A DNA stretch of 64,000 nucleotides from Rhodobacter sp. SY28-1 (GCF_005222785.1 NZ_STGH01000001.1:186001-250000), one strand, 5' to 3'. Shown: positions 37,952-46,707, counted from the first letter of the stretch. Translations and numbers: made by a program. Notes: a model not told the origin generated them from the sequence alone.

Positions 37952-37965
37952 TCCCTTGCACGAAA

Positions 37966-37992
37966 GGCCGGTCCGATGACAGCGGACCGGCC
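37966..37992 (+). other. Hairpin between binding-protein and permease genes
   Basis: A perfect 10-bp stem (GGCCGGTCCG at 37966-37975, complement at 37983-37992) with a 7-nt loop, 14 nt after the binding-protein stop and 17 nt before the permease. No T-run. Third instance of this layout in the window. Confidence 0.75.
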
Positions 37993-38009
37993 GCAGCCAG
38001 AGGGCCTGC

Positions 38010-39035
38010 ATGCCTAGCCTTTCGTCCCGACTGACCTTGCCGGTCTTCTTCCTGGCCGTCCTGGCAATCTTCTGCCTGATCGCCCCCAATTTCGCCTCGG
38101 CCGGCAATTTCGAGAACCTGATGGCGGGCTATGCGTTCATCGGCATCCTTGCCATCGGGCAAAGCTTTCCCATCCTCCTGCGCGGCATTGATCTGTCGGT
38201 TGGCGCGATCCTTGCGCTGGTCGGAATGTGCATCTTCGACCTGTCGCTGATGTTCGGCGTGCCCGGCTGGGCGATCCTGCCCCTGGCCCTTTTGGTCGGC
38301 ACCTTGGCCGGGGTCGTCAATGGCCTGATGGTGACCGTCCTGCGCCTGTCGCCCTTCATCGCCACGCTGGCCTCGCTGGCCGCCTACCGTGGGCTGGTCT
38401 ACGCGATCTCGGGTCGGCAACTGGTGCCAGAGCTATCCACTAAGCCGATCACCGACCGCTGGATCACGGGGTTCGAGACCTATTTCGACCTGACGCGGGT
38501 GTTGGGGCTAAAAGGGGTCGTCAAACTGCCCTGGGTTCCCCTGTCCTTCCTGATCCTGCTGGGAACCCTTCTGGTCTTTCACGTCCTTCTGGCCCACACC
38601 CGCTTTGGCCGTGACCTCTACGCGATTGGCGGCAATCCCGAAGCCGCCCGTCTGGCCGGGATCAAGGTCGGCCGGTTGACCGTGGCTGCCTACGCGATCT
38701 CGGGCCTGTGCGCGGCGATCGCGGCCATCCTTCTGGTGGCCCGCCTTACGACATCGACGGAAGGCCTTGGCGAAGGCATCGAACTGACCGCCATCGCCGC
38801 TGCCGTGATCGGCGGGTTCAGCCTGACTGGCGGGACGGGACGCCTGCTGGGGTCGGTCATCGGCACCTTTCTTCTGGGCATCGTCCTGATCGGTCTGACG
38901 CAGATGGGGATTTCGCCCTTCGTCCAGCAGATCCTGACCGGGCTTATCCTGCTGGTCGCCGTCGGCAATGACCGGCTGCAGACCTTGCGGGCCGACCGCC
39001 AGCGGGCGCGGGCGTTGGGTGAGGTGCCGGCATGA
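38010..39035 (+). CDS. Sugar ABC transporter permease 1
   Basis: 341 residues, RbsC-family permease with about nine to ten helices. Landmarks are ILLRGIDLSVGAILALVG, SPFIATLASLAAYRGLVY, AIGGNPEAARLAGIKVGRLTV and AAVIGGFSLTGGTGRLLG. It overlaps the ATPase gene by 4 bp. With the second permease at 40534 it probably forms a heterodimeric channel. Confidence 0.92.
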   Translation: MPSLSSRLTLPVFFLAVLAIFCLIAPNFASAGNFENLMAGYAFIGILAIGQSFPILLRGIDLSVGAILALVGMCIFDLSLMFGVPGWAILPLALLVGTLAGVVNGLMVTVLRLSPFIATLASLAAYRGLVYAISGRQLVPELSTKPITDRWITGFETYFDLTRVLGLKGVVKLPWVPLSFLILLGTLLVFHVLLAHTRFGRDLYAIGGNPEAARLAGIKVGRLTVAAYAISGLCAAIAAILLVARLTTSTEGLGEGIELTAIAAAVIGGFSLTGGTGRLLGSVIGTFLLGIVLIGLTQMGISPFVQQILTGLILLVAVGNDRLQTLRADRQRARALGEVPA

Positions 39036-40537
39036 CCGCGCCGCTTCTGGAAGCGACCGGCCTTGGCAAAAGCTACGGCACGCTGGTCGCCCTCAAACCT
39101 TCCGACCTTCGTCTGAACCGGGGAGAGGTCCGCGCGCTGATCGGGTCGAACGGGGCGGGGAAGTCCACCCTGATCAAATGCCTCACCGGAGCGGTCACCC
39201 CAAGCGGCGGGTCCGTCCTTCTGGAGGGGAAACCGCTTCCCCTGGGCCAACCCGGCGCAATCATCCGCAGTGGCGTGTCCTGCATCTACCAGCACTCCAA
39301 CCTCGCGCCGATGATGTCGGTGATGGACAACATCTCCATGGGTCGCCAGCCGACGCGGTTCGGCTTCGTTGACCGGAAGACCCAGCGAACCCAGGTCCAG
39401 GACCTGCTGGCCCGATACGGCATTGACCTCGACCCCGATGCCCTGGTCGGCACCCTGCCCACCGTCAAGCAGAAGGAAGTCGAGATCGCAAAGGCGCTGG
39501 CGCAGGACGCCAAGGTCCTGCTGATGGACGAGCCGACCGGCTGGCTGGCGGTGTCTGACGTGCGGCGACTGCATGAGACGGTTCGCCTGCTGGCGGCAAA
39601 AGGCGTCGGCATCATCTACATCAGCCACATGCTGGACGAGATTTTCGCCGTCTGCGACAGCCTGACAATCCTCCGGGACGGCGAGGTGGTCACCGAAAGA
39701 GCCGTCGACCGGATCAGCCGGACCGAGGTGGTTGCCGCCATGGTCGGCGAACGACTGGCGCGCGAAAGCCTTGCGGCGGCTGATTCGGGCCGCAAGGCGA
39801 CCGGATCGGGCGAGGTGCGCCTTTCGGTGCGGGGGCTGGGGCGCAGGGGCGTTTTCCGGGACATCAGCTTTGACCTGCACGCGGGCGAGATCCTGTGCAT
39901 CACCGGCCTGATCGGCTCCAAGCGGACCGAGATGATCCACGCGCTCTTCGGTTCGGCCCCGCATGACGCGGGTGAGGTCCTGCTGAATGGCAAACGGCTG
40001 GTGCCGAGGTCTCCGGCCTGGGGAATGGCCAATGGCATCGGGCTGGTCCCGGAAGACCGGCAGCACGAGGGCCTCATGCTGGGCATGCCGATCCGCGACA
40101 ATCTGGTGATGACCACCCTGCGCCGGTTCCACCGCTTCGGGGTTCTGCGGCCGCGTGGCATCGACCGGTCGGTCTCAAGTCTGATCGCCGCGCTGAACGT
40201 CCAGCCGCCACGACCGGCGCAGCTTGTCGGGCGTCTGTCGGGTGGCAACCAGCAGAAGGTCCTGATCGGCAAATGGCTGGCGCGTGATCCGTCGGTCCTG
40301 ATCCTGGATGAGCCGACCGTGGGTGTGGACGTCGGCGCCAAGGCCGAGATCTACGCCCTGTTGCGCGCGGCCCGGGATCGCGGGATGGCGGTCCTCGTGG
40401 TGTCCTCCGACCTGGAAGAGGTCACCACCCTGGCCGACCGTATCGGAGTTATGAACCGTGGCCGCCTCTTGTCACTCCGCCCCGCCGCGGGGATCACCCG
40501 CCCCGAACTTGTCGCCGAGATCGGAGCGGACGCATGA
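39032..40537 (+). CDS. Sugar ABC transporter ATP-binding protein, double NBD (RbsA type)
   Basis: 501 residues with two nucleotide-binding domains. NBD1 has Walker A GSNGAGKSTLIKCLTG and Walker B LLMDEPTGWLAV. Its signature is degenerate (TVKQKEVEIAKAL instead of LSGGQ-like). NBD2 has the usual weak Walker A of this family (GLIGSKRTEM), then LSGGNQQKVLIGKWL and LILDEPTVGVDVGAKAEIY. This domain pattern is typical for carbohydrate-uptake class 2. It overlaps both permease genes by four bases. Confidence 0.93.
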   Translation: MTAPLLEATGLGKSYGTLVALKPSDLRLNRGEVRALIGSNGAGKSTLIKCLTGAVTPSGGSVLLEGKPLPLGQPGAIIRSGVSCIYQHSNLAPMMSVMDNISMGRQPTRFGFVDRKTQRTQVQDLLARYGIDLDPDALVGTLPTVKQKEVEIAKALAQDAKVLLMDEPTGWLAVSDVRRLHETVRLLAAKGVGIIYISHMLDEIFAVCDSLTILRDGEVVTERAVDRISRTEVVAAMVGERLARESLAAADSGRKATGSGEVRLSVRGLGRRGVFRDISFDLHAGEILCITGLIGSKRTEMIHALFGSAPHDAGEVLLNGKRLVPRSPAWGMANGIGLVPEDRQHEGLMLGMPIRDNLVMTTLRRFHRFGVLRPRGIDRSVSSLIAALNVQPPRPAQLVGRLSGGNQQKVLIGKWLARDPSVLILDEPTVGVDVGAKAEIYALLRAARDRGMAVLVVSSDLEEVTTLADRIGVMNRGRLLSLRPAAGITRPELVAEIGADA

Positions 40538-41469
40538 CCGGTCTGATGACCCGCGCCGCGCCGCATGCCTTGACGCTGTGCGTGATCGCCTTCGTGATGA
40601 TCCTGGCGGTGCTTGAGCCAGCATTTCTCAGCGGCTCGAACCTGATCGGCATCCTGCGTGCCGTTTCGCTGGTCGGGATCATGGCGTTGGGCATGACCTT
40701 CGTCATCATGACCGGCGGCATCGATCTGTCCGTCGGGCCGGTCAGCGCGATTGCAGGCCTCGTGGCCTATTTTGCATTGGTGGCCGGGCACGGGCTTGTC
40801 GCGGCGCTACTGGCCGGGGCGGGGCTGGGGCTTCTGATCGGAATCGCAAACGGTCTTCTGGTGGCTAGCCTTGGCCTTCCGGCGATCATCGTGACGCTGG
40901 GGACGCTGTCCATCGTGCGGGGCAGCGCGCTTCTTCTGGGCGGACCGGACCTGCACGGCATCCGGGATCAGGCGGCCTACAGTTTCATCGGCTCCGGCGC
41001 GATCTACGGCATCCCCGTCCCAGTCGTGATCTTCCTTGTGCTGGCGGCGATGGCCTGGCTTCTGCAATCACGCACGCCCTTCGGGACCCTTGTCGCGGCC
41101 GTCGGTGACAACGAACGTGCCGCCTGGCTTTCCGGCCTGAACGTCACCGCCATCAAGGCCGCAACCTACGGTCTGTGCGGACTGCTTGCAGCCATCGCGG
41201 GCATGATCCAGTCTTCACAGGTGCATACGGCTTCGGCCACCTATGGCAAGTTCGGCACCGAGCTGGATGTGATCGCCGCCGTCGTTCTGGGCGGCACCCA
41301 GCTTTCCGGAGGTGCAGGGTCCGTGGCGCGCACCCTGCTTGGCGTTCTCTTTCTGGGACTTCTGAACAACGGGATGAACATCCTCAACCTGTCGATCGAT
41401 ATTCAGTTGATCGCCAAGGGCGCGATCATTGCGCTGGCCTTGTCACTTGCGGCAAGACGGACGGGTTGA
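40534..41469 (+). CDS. Sugar ABC transporter permease 2
   Basis: 311 residues, RbsC family, about nine hydrophobic segments. Landmarks are IMTGGIDLSVGPVSAIAG, LGLPAIIVTLGTLSIVRGSA, AVGDNERAAWLSGLNVTAIK and AVVLGGTQLSGGAGSVART. The start overlaps the ATPase stop. The zinc dehydrogenase gene follows after 33 bp, so transport and catabolism are probably one transcript. Confidence 0.92.
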   Translation: MTGLMTRAAPHALTLCVIAFVMILAVLEPAFLSGSNLIGILRAVSLVGIMALGMTFVIMTGGIDLSVGPVSAIAGLVAYFALVAGHGLVAALLAGAGLGLLIGIANGLLVASLGLPAIIVTLGTLSIVRGSALLLGGPDLHGIRDQAAYSFIGSGAIYGIPVPVVIFLVLAAMAWLLQSRTPFGTLVAAVGDNERAAWLSGLNVTAIKAATYGLCGLLAAIAGMIQSSQVHTASATYGKFGTELDVIAAVVLGGTQLSGGAGSVARTLLGVLFLGLLNNGMNILNLSIDIQLIAKGAIIALALSLAARRTG

Positions 41470-41502
41470 CGGTGACAGGCACGGGCCGGAAAGGGCCAAG
41501 AC

Positions 41503-42516
41503 ATGAAGGCACTGCTGATCGACGGGCTGGAATCCTGTCACATCGACACCGTGCCGGAGCCGAAGCCCGGCCCCGGTGAGGTTCTTGTCGACATCCGCCA
41601 CGTCGGCCTGTGCGGATCGGATCTCGCTACCTTCATCGGGCTGAACCCGCTGGTCTCATTGCCCCGGATTCCGGGGCATGAGCTGGGCGTGGTGATCCGT
41701 CAGACCGGGCCGGATGTGCCCGCCGACTTCGCCCCGGGGCGCCGCGCGGTCGTCATGCCCTACACCGCCTGCGGCACCTGCAGTTCCTGCCGAGCAGGCC
41801 GGGTCAACGCCTGCCGGTACAACCGGACCCTCGGTGTCCAGCAGGATGGCGGGCTGTGCGAGCGTTTCGTTCTGCCCTACGGGAAGCTGATCCTGAACGA
41901 CAGCCTTGCCCCGAGGCACCTGTCACTGGTGGAACCCCTGTCGGTCGGCTTCCACGCCGTGGACCGGGGCCGCATCACCGCGAAGGACACGGTCGTCGTC
42001 CTTGGCTGCGGAATGATCGGCATGGGCGCGGTGATCGGCGCCGTGGCGCGCGGGGCCAGGGTCGTCGCGGTAGACTTCGGCGACAAGACCACTATCGCCC
42101 TGCGCTACGGCGCCGTCGCCGCCCTCGACCCGGCCACGACCGACATCACTGCCCGCGTTGCGGAGTTGACAGGCGGAGACGGTGCCGATGTGGTGATCGA
42201 AGCCGTGGGTCTTCCAGCCACATTCACGCAAGCCATCGACCTTGCCTGCTACGGCGGCCGGGTGGTCTACATCGGCTATTCCAAGGCCCCGGTCAGCTAT
42301 GAAACCCGCTTCTTCAACCTGAAAGAGCTGGACATCCTGGGATCGCGCAACGCTTTGCGGTCGGACTTCGACGCAGTCATCCGCTGGCTTGAGGGGCGCG
42401 AAATCCCACCCGATGACTTGATCACCCGGATATTCCCCTTTGCCGATGCCGCGGCAGCATTGCCCACCTGGGTGCGGGACCGCGCGACAACGCTCAAGTT
42501 CCTGATCGAGCTTTAG
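41503..42516 (+). CDS. Zinc-dependent alcohol/polyol dehydrogenase, L-galactonate or L-idonate dehydrogenase-like
   Basis: 337 residues, medium-chain dehydrogenase. Catalytic zinc ligands are in HVGLCGSDLATF and IPGHELG; the structural zinc cysteines are in CGTCSSCRAGRVNAC. The NAD fingerprint is VVVLGCGMIGMGAVIGAVARG. This subgroup includes L-galactonate 5-dehydrogenase and L-idonate/L-gulonate 5-dehydrogenases. With the neighbouring reductase and kinase genes it would oxidise an aldonate at C5 to a keto-uronate-type intermediate; the exact substrate is inference. It is convergent with the reductase gene, their stops overlapping. Confidence 0.85.
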   Translation: MKALLIDGLESCHIDTVPEPKPGPGEVLVDIRHVGLCGSDLATFIGLNPLVSLPRIPGHELGVVIRQTGPDVPADFAPGRRAVVMPYTACGTCSSCRAGRVNACRYNRTLGVQQDGGLCERFVLPYGKLILNDSLAPRHLSLVEPLSVGFHAVDRGRITAKDTVVVLGCGMIGMGAVIGAVARGARVVAVDFGDKTTIALRYGAVAALDPATTDITARVAELTGGDGADVVIEAVGLPATFTQAIDLACYGGRVVYIGYSKAPVSYETRFFNLKELDILGSRNALRSDFDAVIRWLEGREIPPDDLITRIFPFADAAAALPTWVRDRATTLKFLIEL

Positions 42517-43604
42517 GCGCGGTGGGAACCTGCCGTACCTGCGACAGCCTGCAGTCGGGGTCCCTTGACCCCCGACCAGTCCAGAAACGCGCGAACGCGA
42601 CGCTGGATCTTTTCGGCGTGGTTCTGCGCAATGTCGGACAGCCGGTGATCCAGGAACGGATTGCAGAACCGGTCCAGCGTGGTCTGCACATAGGCTGGCG
42701 CCTCTTCGATCCCGCGCACGGCGAAACCGGGAAGGACCTCTTCGGCGTAAAGCGCCTCCAGCCGCGACCGAACCTCAGGATTTGCCATTACCTCACGCAC
42801 GAACACCTCGGTTCCGCCCCGGGCTTGCCAGTCGGAGACCATCCAGGTGTGACCCAGGTTCAGGATGAACAGCTTCAGCTTCTCGGTCCGCTCCAGATCG
42901 GAGACGACCTTAACGGCCGGATGACGGCATGGCAGCACCAGGTTTGGCCAGTCCTCGATGGCCCACAACGCATAGGGTTCGGCCACCGCCCCCGCCGGTT
43001 CCCGCGGGGCGGAAACGATGCGGTCGACCAGCGAAGAAACAAACCGGACCTCTTCCGCGATCCAGTCGGTCAGGCCGCGGTCAAGGCCCCCGGCTATCTG
43101 CAACACCCGCTCGCGCAGCCTGTCGCCATTGCGGGCGATCAGTTCCGTCGGCATCACTTGCAGCGGTCTGCCCCCCGCCGCATGGCGCGCCTTCAGCAAC
43201 TGCGTCAGCTTTGCGGGATAGGACATCCCCTGCTCAAAGCCGGTCGAGGCATCGGCAGCCTGCGGTACCCATCCGGACTCCGAGGTGTTCGACAGGATGA
43301 TCACGGCCTCTTCCACCGCCACACGGCAGATTTCCGGCCAGTCGGTCTCAGTGGTCAACGCGCGCCGGATCGAGGTGACGCGGGTTTCATAATCGACCGC
43401 CTTGCCATCCTCGAAGCCCTGCACCCGGACCGGGAACCCCTCCGTCGCGCAAAGCGCGGCCAGTCTGCCACGCCGACCGGCATCGCCCGACGACTGCACG
43501 ACCGTCACCGGCCCGATGGCCTCCGGGCCTTCCGACAGGAACAGATCGGCATGGGCTTGCAGGAAACGGCTGGTGCCGAATTGCAGGACAGGGGTGATTG
43601 ACAT
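42513..43604 (-). CDS. Mannitol-dehydrogenase-family reductase (tagaturonate/fructuronate reductase-like)
   Basis: 363 residues. The family Lys motif is present in KLKLFILNLGHTWM, and the N-terminal NAD segment is LQFGTSRFLQAHADLF. The family includes UxaB (tagaturonate to altronate), UxuB (fructuronate to mannonate) and polyol dehydrogenases. At 363 residues it is shorter than E. coli UxaB or UxuB (about 480), so it belongs to a short subgroup. Start at 43604 with GGAG six bases before; the frame extends upstream to 43649 but is not needed. It is divergent from the kinase gene, with which it probably shares control. Confidence 0.82.
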   Translation of the reverse strand: MSITPVLQFGTSRFLQAHADLFLSEGPEAIGPVTVVQSSGDAGRRGRLAALCATEGFPVRVQGFEDGKAVDYETRVTSIRRALTTETDWPEICRVAVEEAVIILSNTSESGWVPQAADASTGFEQGMSYPAKLTQLLKARHAAGGRPLQVMPTELIARNGDRLRERVLQIAGGLDRGLTDWIAEEVRFVSSLVDRIVSAPREPAGAVAEPYALWAIEDWPNLVLPCRHPAVKVVSDLERTEKLKLFILNLGHTWMVSDWQARGGTEVFVREVMANPEVRSRLEALYAEEVLPGFAVRGIEEAPAYVQTTLDRFCNPFLDHRLSDIAQNHAEKIQRRVRAFLDWSGVKGPRLQAVAGTAGSHRA

Positions 43605-43625
43605 GGAGATCTCCGCTTCAGTATG

Positions 43626-43635
43626 GTTTTTAATC
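43626..43635. promoter_or_regulatory. Promoter-region motif GTTTTTAATC (copy 2)
   Basis: The same 10-mer as at 29024-29033 lies here, 22 bp before the leftward reductase gene in a short AT-rich stretch flanked by TATG and CATA. It is between the divergent reductase and kinase genes. A shared regulator site is possible; it may also just be a promoter element. Confidence 0.35.
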
Positions 43636-43756
43636 ATTACATACAGCACGTCAAGCCAGAGGAGTGGCTGCCCGTGAATCCTGCGCGTCAGCCCTTCCGG
43701 ACACCCTGCCAGGCCAGCCCTTGCGTGGCGGGCGACCTGCGTCGGCCGGTGACCCC

Positions 43757-44650
43757 ATGACCCGTATTCTCTGCACCGGTGAAGCCATGGCCGAGATCCG
43801 CCGTGACGGACCGGGATACGCCGTCGGCTTCGCCGGGGACACGTTCAACACCGCGGTCTATTGTCGGCGATCAATGCAAGGTGGAAGCGTCGGCTATCTG
43901 ACTCGGGTCGGGACCGATCCGCTCTCGGCCGGCTTTCTTGCCCTGGCCTCGAGAGAGCAGATCGACGTCTCGCGGATCCATCGGGAGCCGACACACAACA
44001 TCGGCATCTACACGGTTCAGACCGATGACCGCGGCGAAAGGTCTTTCGCCTATTGGCGCGATACCTCGGCTGCCCGGCAGCTTTTCCGTCACCCGGACGA
44101 CTTCGCCGCGCTGGACACTGCCGATCTCCTGTACCTGTCGGGGATCACCCTGGCGATCCTGACACCCGATGCCCGGACAGCCCTGCTGGACCGTCTTTCC
44201 AGCCTGCGCAAGACCGGCAAGCAGATCGCCTTCGACTCGAATTACCGCCCCAGGCTTTGGCCGGATGCGGAAACCGCGCGACAGGTCATTGCCCGCGCCT
44301 GGACCCTCACCGATGTCGCCTTGCCATCGGTCGATGACGAGATGGCGCTGTTCGGCGACCCTGACGACGCCGCCGTCCTACGCCGCCTGAGGGGTTTGGG
44401 GCTGCGACAAGGCGCCCTGAAGCGGGGGTCCCAGGGTCCCGTCGCGCTGGACCCGGATGTTCCACTGTCCACCTTCCCTCGCGCCGAGCATGTCGTGGAC
44501 ACTACGGCGGCTGGGGACAGTTTCAACGGCGCCTTCCTGGCGGCCTGGGCGATGGGCAAGGACACCGCAGCCTGCCTGGCCGCCGGCCATGCACTGGCCC
44601 GGATCGTGGTTTCGCGGCCCGGAGCGATTGTCGATACCGCGGTGAACTGA
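43757..44650 (+). CDS. kdgK: PfkB-family sugar kinase, probable 2-keto-3-deoxygluconate kinase
   Basis: 297 residues. PfkB features include the N-terminal ILCTGEAMAEIRRDGPGY with FAGDTFNTAVYCRR, which is typical of KDG kinases, and the catalytic-loop signature DTTAAGDSFNGAFLAAW with the base Asp. It would phosphorylate 2-keto-3-deoxygluconate to KDPG, feeding the Entner-Doudoroff aldolase. I choose the ATG at 43757; the open frame from 43664 has no family-like sequence. It closes the sugar island. No altronate or mannonate dehydratase, which would make its substrate, is in the window. Confidence 0.85.
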   Translation: MTRILCTGEAMAEIRRDGPGYAVGFAGDTFNTAVYCRRSMQGGSVGYLTRVGTDPLSAGFLALASREQIDVSRIHREPTHNIGIYTVQTDDRGERSFAYWRDTSAARQLFRHPDDFAALDTADLLYLSGITLAILTPDARTALLDRLSSLRKTGKQIAFDSNYRPRLWPDAETARQVIARAWTLTDVALPSVDDEMALFGDPDDAAVLRRLRGLGLRQGALKRGSQGPVALDPDVPLSTFPRAEHVVDTTAAGDSFNGAFLAAWAMGKDTAACLAAGHALARIVVSRPGAIVDTAVN

Positions 44651-44759
44651 CCGACCTGGACAAGAACCGCAAGCCAACCGGCCCAAAGGCAGGACGAAAT
44701 CCTAGGACGAATTGCGATCCTGCGTCATTCTTCCGACAAGAAAACAGGAGGGAACTGTC

Positions 44760-45173
44760 ATGGAAGCTCTCAACGTCATCGCCGCGGCATTGGCCGCCTT
44801 CGCCTTCGGGGCGGTCTGGTACATGTCGATGTCCAGGCCCTGGATCGCAGCCGCCGAGATCCCTGTGGATGCCAACGGCCGCCCAACCCCGCGCGACGGG
44901 CAGGCGGGAGGCAACAACGCCATGCCCTTCGTCGTGGGACTGATCGCCATGCTGCTGGTCGCCGGAATGATGCGACATATGCTTGCAACATCCGGGGTCA
45001 CAAGCCTGAGTGGCGGGGCGATTGCAGGTCTCGGGATCGGTGCCTTCTTCATCACGCCCTGGGTTGCGATGAACTACGCCTTCGCGATGCGAAAGCCGTC
45101 CCTCACCATCATCGACGGGGTCAATTCGGTGGTCGGATGCACCATCATGGGCGCTGTTCTGAATGCGTTCTAG
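44760..45173 (+). CDS. DUF1761 family membrane protein
   Basis: 137 residues with four hydrophobic helices. The N-terminus LNVIAAALAAFAFGAVWYMSMSRPW matches DUF1761, a small integral-membrane family of unknown function. An AGGAGGG site lies at 7 nt before the ATG. It is preceded by 109 bp after the kinase gene, so it may have its own promoter. It is convergent with a small secreted-protein gene 6 bp away. Confidence 0.85.
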   Translation: MEALNVIAAALAAFAFGAVWYMSMSRPWIAAAEIPVDANGRPTPRDGQAGGNNAMPFVVGLIAMLLVAGMMRHMLATSGVTSLSGGAIAGLGIGAFFITPWVAMNYAFAMRKPSLTIIDGVNSVVGCTIMGAVLNAF

Positions 45174-45179
45174 TTCGGT

Positions 45180-45551
45180 CTAGCTACAAAGGATGTAGCT
45201 TGCCGGCCCTCTGAACTGGATGCTGACCGAGGGGCTTTCGCAAATGGCCGCCCCGGTTTCATCCACCACAACCATCGCTCCGAGAACACCGTTTGTGTTT
45301 ATCCACACCTGCTTTGACGGCGCCGACCAGACTTGTCCCGCCACTGCAAGGCTTCTTGTGCACGAGATGTATTTTCCGATTGCATAGGGGTCATGGCAGA
45401 TCGTTGTGCCCTTGGCTTGGACAACGTAGCCCTCCAGCCTGCCTTCCGAGAACCGCCCGGTGCCGTCAGTCACCACGGCGTTGACGTCCGCCAGACCAGC
45501 GATTGCCAACCCGAAGCTCATCGTCGTGGCGGCAAGTATCCTCAGTGGCAT
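45180..45551 (-). CDS. Small secreted cysteine-containing protein
   Basis: 123 residues from the ATG at 45551, with AAGGAAG upstream. MPLRILAATTMSFGLAIAGLADVNA is a signal peptide. Four cysteines (TICHD, ISCTRS, AICESP and the C-terminal ILCS) suggest two disulfides in a beta-rich periplasmic domain. I do not recognise the family. Nothing in the neighbourhood indicates its job. Confidence 0.65.
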   Translation of the reverse strand: MPLRILAATTMSFGLAIAGLADVNAVVTDGTGRFSEGRLEGYVVQAKGTTICHDPYAIGKYISCTRSLAVAGQVWSAPSKQVWINTNGVLGAMVVVDETGAAICESPSVSIQFRGPASYILCS

Positions 45552-45865
45552 GGCGTCGACTTCCTTCTGCAATCGCAAGAAGAAGATCTGCAGAACAATG
45601 TGCCTGATTTTGGACGGATCAAAGGAAATGAAATGAAGGGCCCCGCACCCCTACGGGACCCTTCATCCAACCCACGCGCACACCCCGAAGCACCGCGTGA
45701 TCAGTATAGGGTCCCGGGCGTCCTGCCCTGACTTCACCTGCTTGCCCCGAATCCCCCCATCCCCGCAAGGCAGGAGTGCCAAGCCCTTTACTCAAATGCC
45801 GCGCACCCAATGAAAACGGCCCGCGCCAACCGGCACAGGCCATTTCGACGGTCCTGAAAAGGGCG
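45552..45865. other. 314-bp intergenic region with overlapping inverted repeats
   Basis: No believable gene. It holds the promoter of the secreted-protein gene and the 3' region of the DUF2853 gene. ATGAAGGG at 45633-45640 pairs with 45659-45666. On the minus strand a T-rich stretch follows this stem, so it may end transcription from DUF2853. The strand CGGGACCCT (45654-45662) can instead pair with AGGGTCCCG at 45708-45716. The two stems are mutually exclusive. Confidence 0.5.
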
Positions 45866-46207
45866 TCACTTGTAGGCGGATTCCTTGCCGAAATGCTTGA
45901 CCAGCAAATAGTAGAACACCGCGCGGAACTTGTTGCGCTCGGACTTGCCGTAGGTGTCGACAGCGGCGTTGATGCCTTCCATCAGCGCAGGCCCATCCTT
46001 GAGCCCCAGCTTCTTGATCAGGAAGTTGGCCTTGATCCGCTCCAGCTCTTCCTTGTCCGAGGCCGCAACGGTCTGAGCGTCGTTGTCATAGATCGACGGG
46101 CCGCAGCCGATGGTCACTTTCGTAAGCAGCGCCATGTCCGGCGTCACCTTGCACTTGTTCTTCAGGTCATCGGCGTATTTCGCGATGAGTTCGTCCCTCT
46201 TGCCCAT
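45866..46207 (-). CDS. DUF2853 family protein
   Basis: 113 residues, small helical soluble protein. The start MGKRDELIAKYADDLKNKC, the middle GCGPSIYDNDAQTVA and the end RAVFYYLLVKHF match DUF2853, found widely in alphaproteobacteria and flavobacteria, function unknown. Stands alone, with 128 bp of upstream non-coding DNA to the next gene. Confidence 0.88.
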   Translation of the reverse strand: MGKRDELIAKYADDLKNKCKVTPDMALLTKVTIGCGPSIYDNDAQTVAASDKEELERIKANFLIKKLGLKDGPALMEGINAAVDTYGKSERNKFRAVFYYLLVKHFGKESAYK

Positions 46208-46335
46208 CCTGCGTCTCCCTTGACTGGATCGGTGATCGTTAACGAGATAACCGTAGTGCCACCCAAGGAATTGGGGAAGGGGAATTTCGTGTGCGAGCCG
46301 TCAGGTTCGCGTCGATGCGTTATTGGCTGCCTTAC

Positions 46336-46707
46336 CTATTGCTTTGGAAAGGTGAACCGTCGGTTCAGGCCAAAGCTGGCGACCGCAGCGAGGGCCGATG
46401 CGCAAAGGTGGACGAGAAGGTCAGGCCAGAAGTCCCCGGTCGCGAACAGATAGCTGGTCCCGGCGCCGATCCCGATCCCAAGCAATTGCGTACCAGCATA
46501 AAGCCCAAGTGCAAATCGATGCTGGCCACTGCCATGGAAGCTGAACTGCCGATGGAGCCAGAACCCAAGCGGAATGCAGACTACCCAAGCAACTCCAGCC
46601 GAGACCGCCTTTGGCCAGGGAAGTTGCGACGTCGCCAGTGCTGCGAGAAGCGCGTAGATCGCCGCCAGCGTTCCGCCGACCACAAGAAAGCGCACGAACG
46701 TTGTCAT
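46336..46707 (-). CDS. GtrA-like membrane protein
   Basis: 123 residues with four membrane helices. FVRFLVVGGTLAAIYALLAAL at the N-terminus and the C-terminal SFGLNRRFTFPKQ are the GtrA-family ends. These proteins are thought to flip or present polyprenyl-linked sugars. The start overlaps the stop of the large membrane protein (ATGA), which suggests the two act together in an envelope glycosylation step. Confidence 0.85.
   Translation of the reverse strand: MTTFVRFLVVGGTLAAIYALLAALATSQLPWPKAVSAGVAWVVCIPLGFWLHRQFSFHGSGQHRFALGLYAGTQLLGIGIGAGTSYLFATGDFWPDLLVHLCASALAAVASFGLNRRFTFPKQ

Noticed and set aside
45619-45843. 74-codon minus-strand frame in the 314-bp gap
   Set aside because: No ribosome-binding site, Gly/Arg-rich, and covers the inverted repeats.
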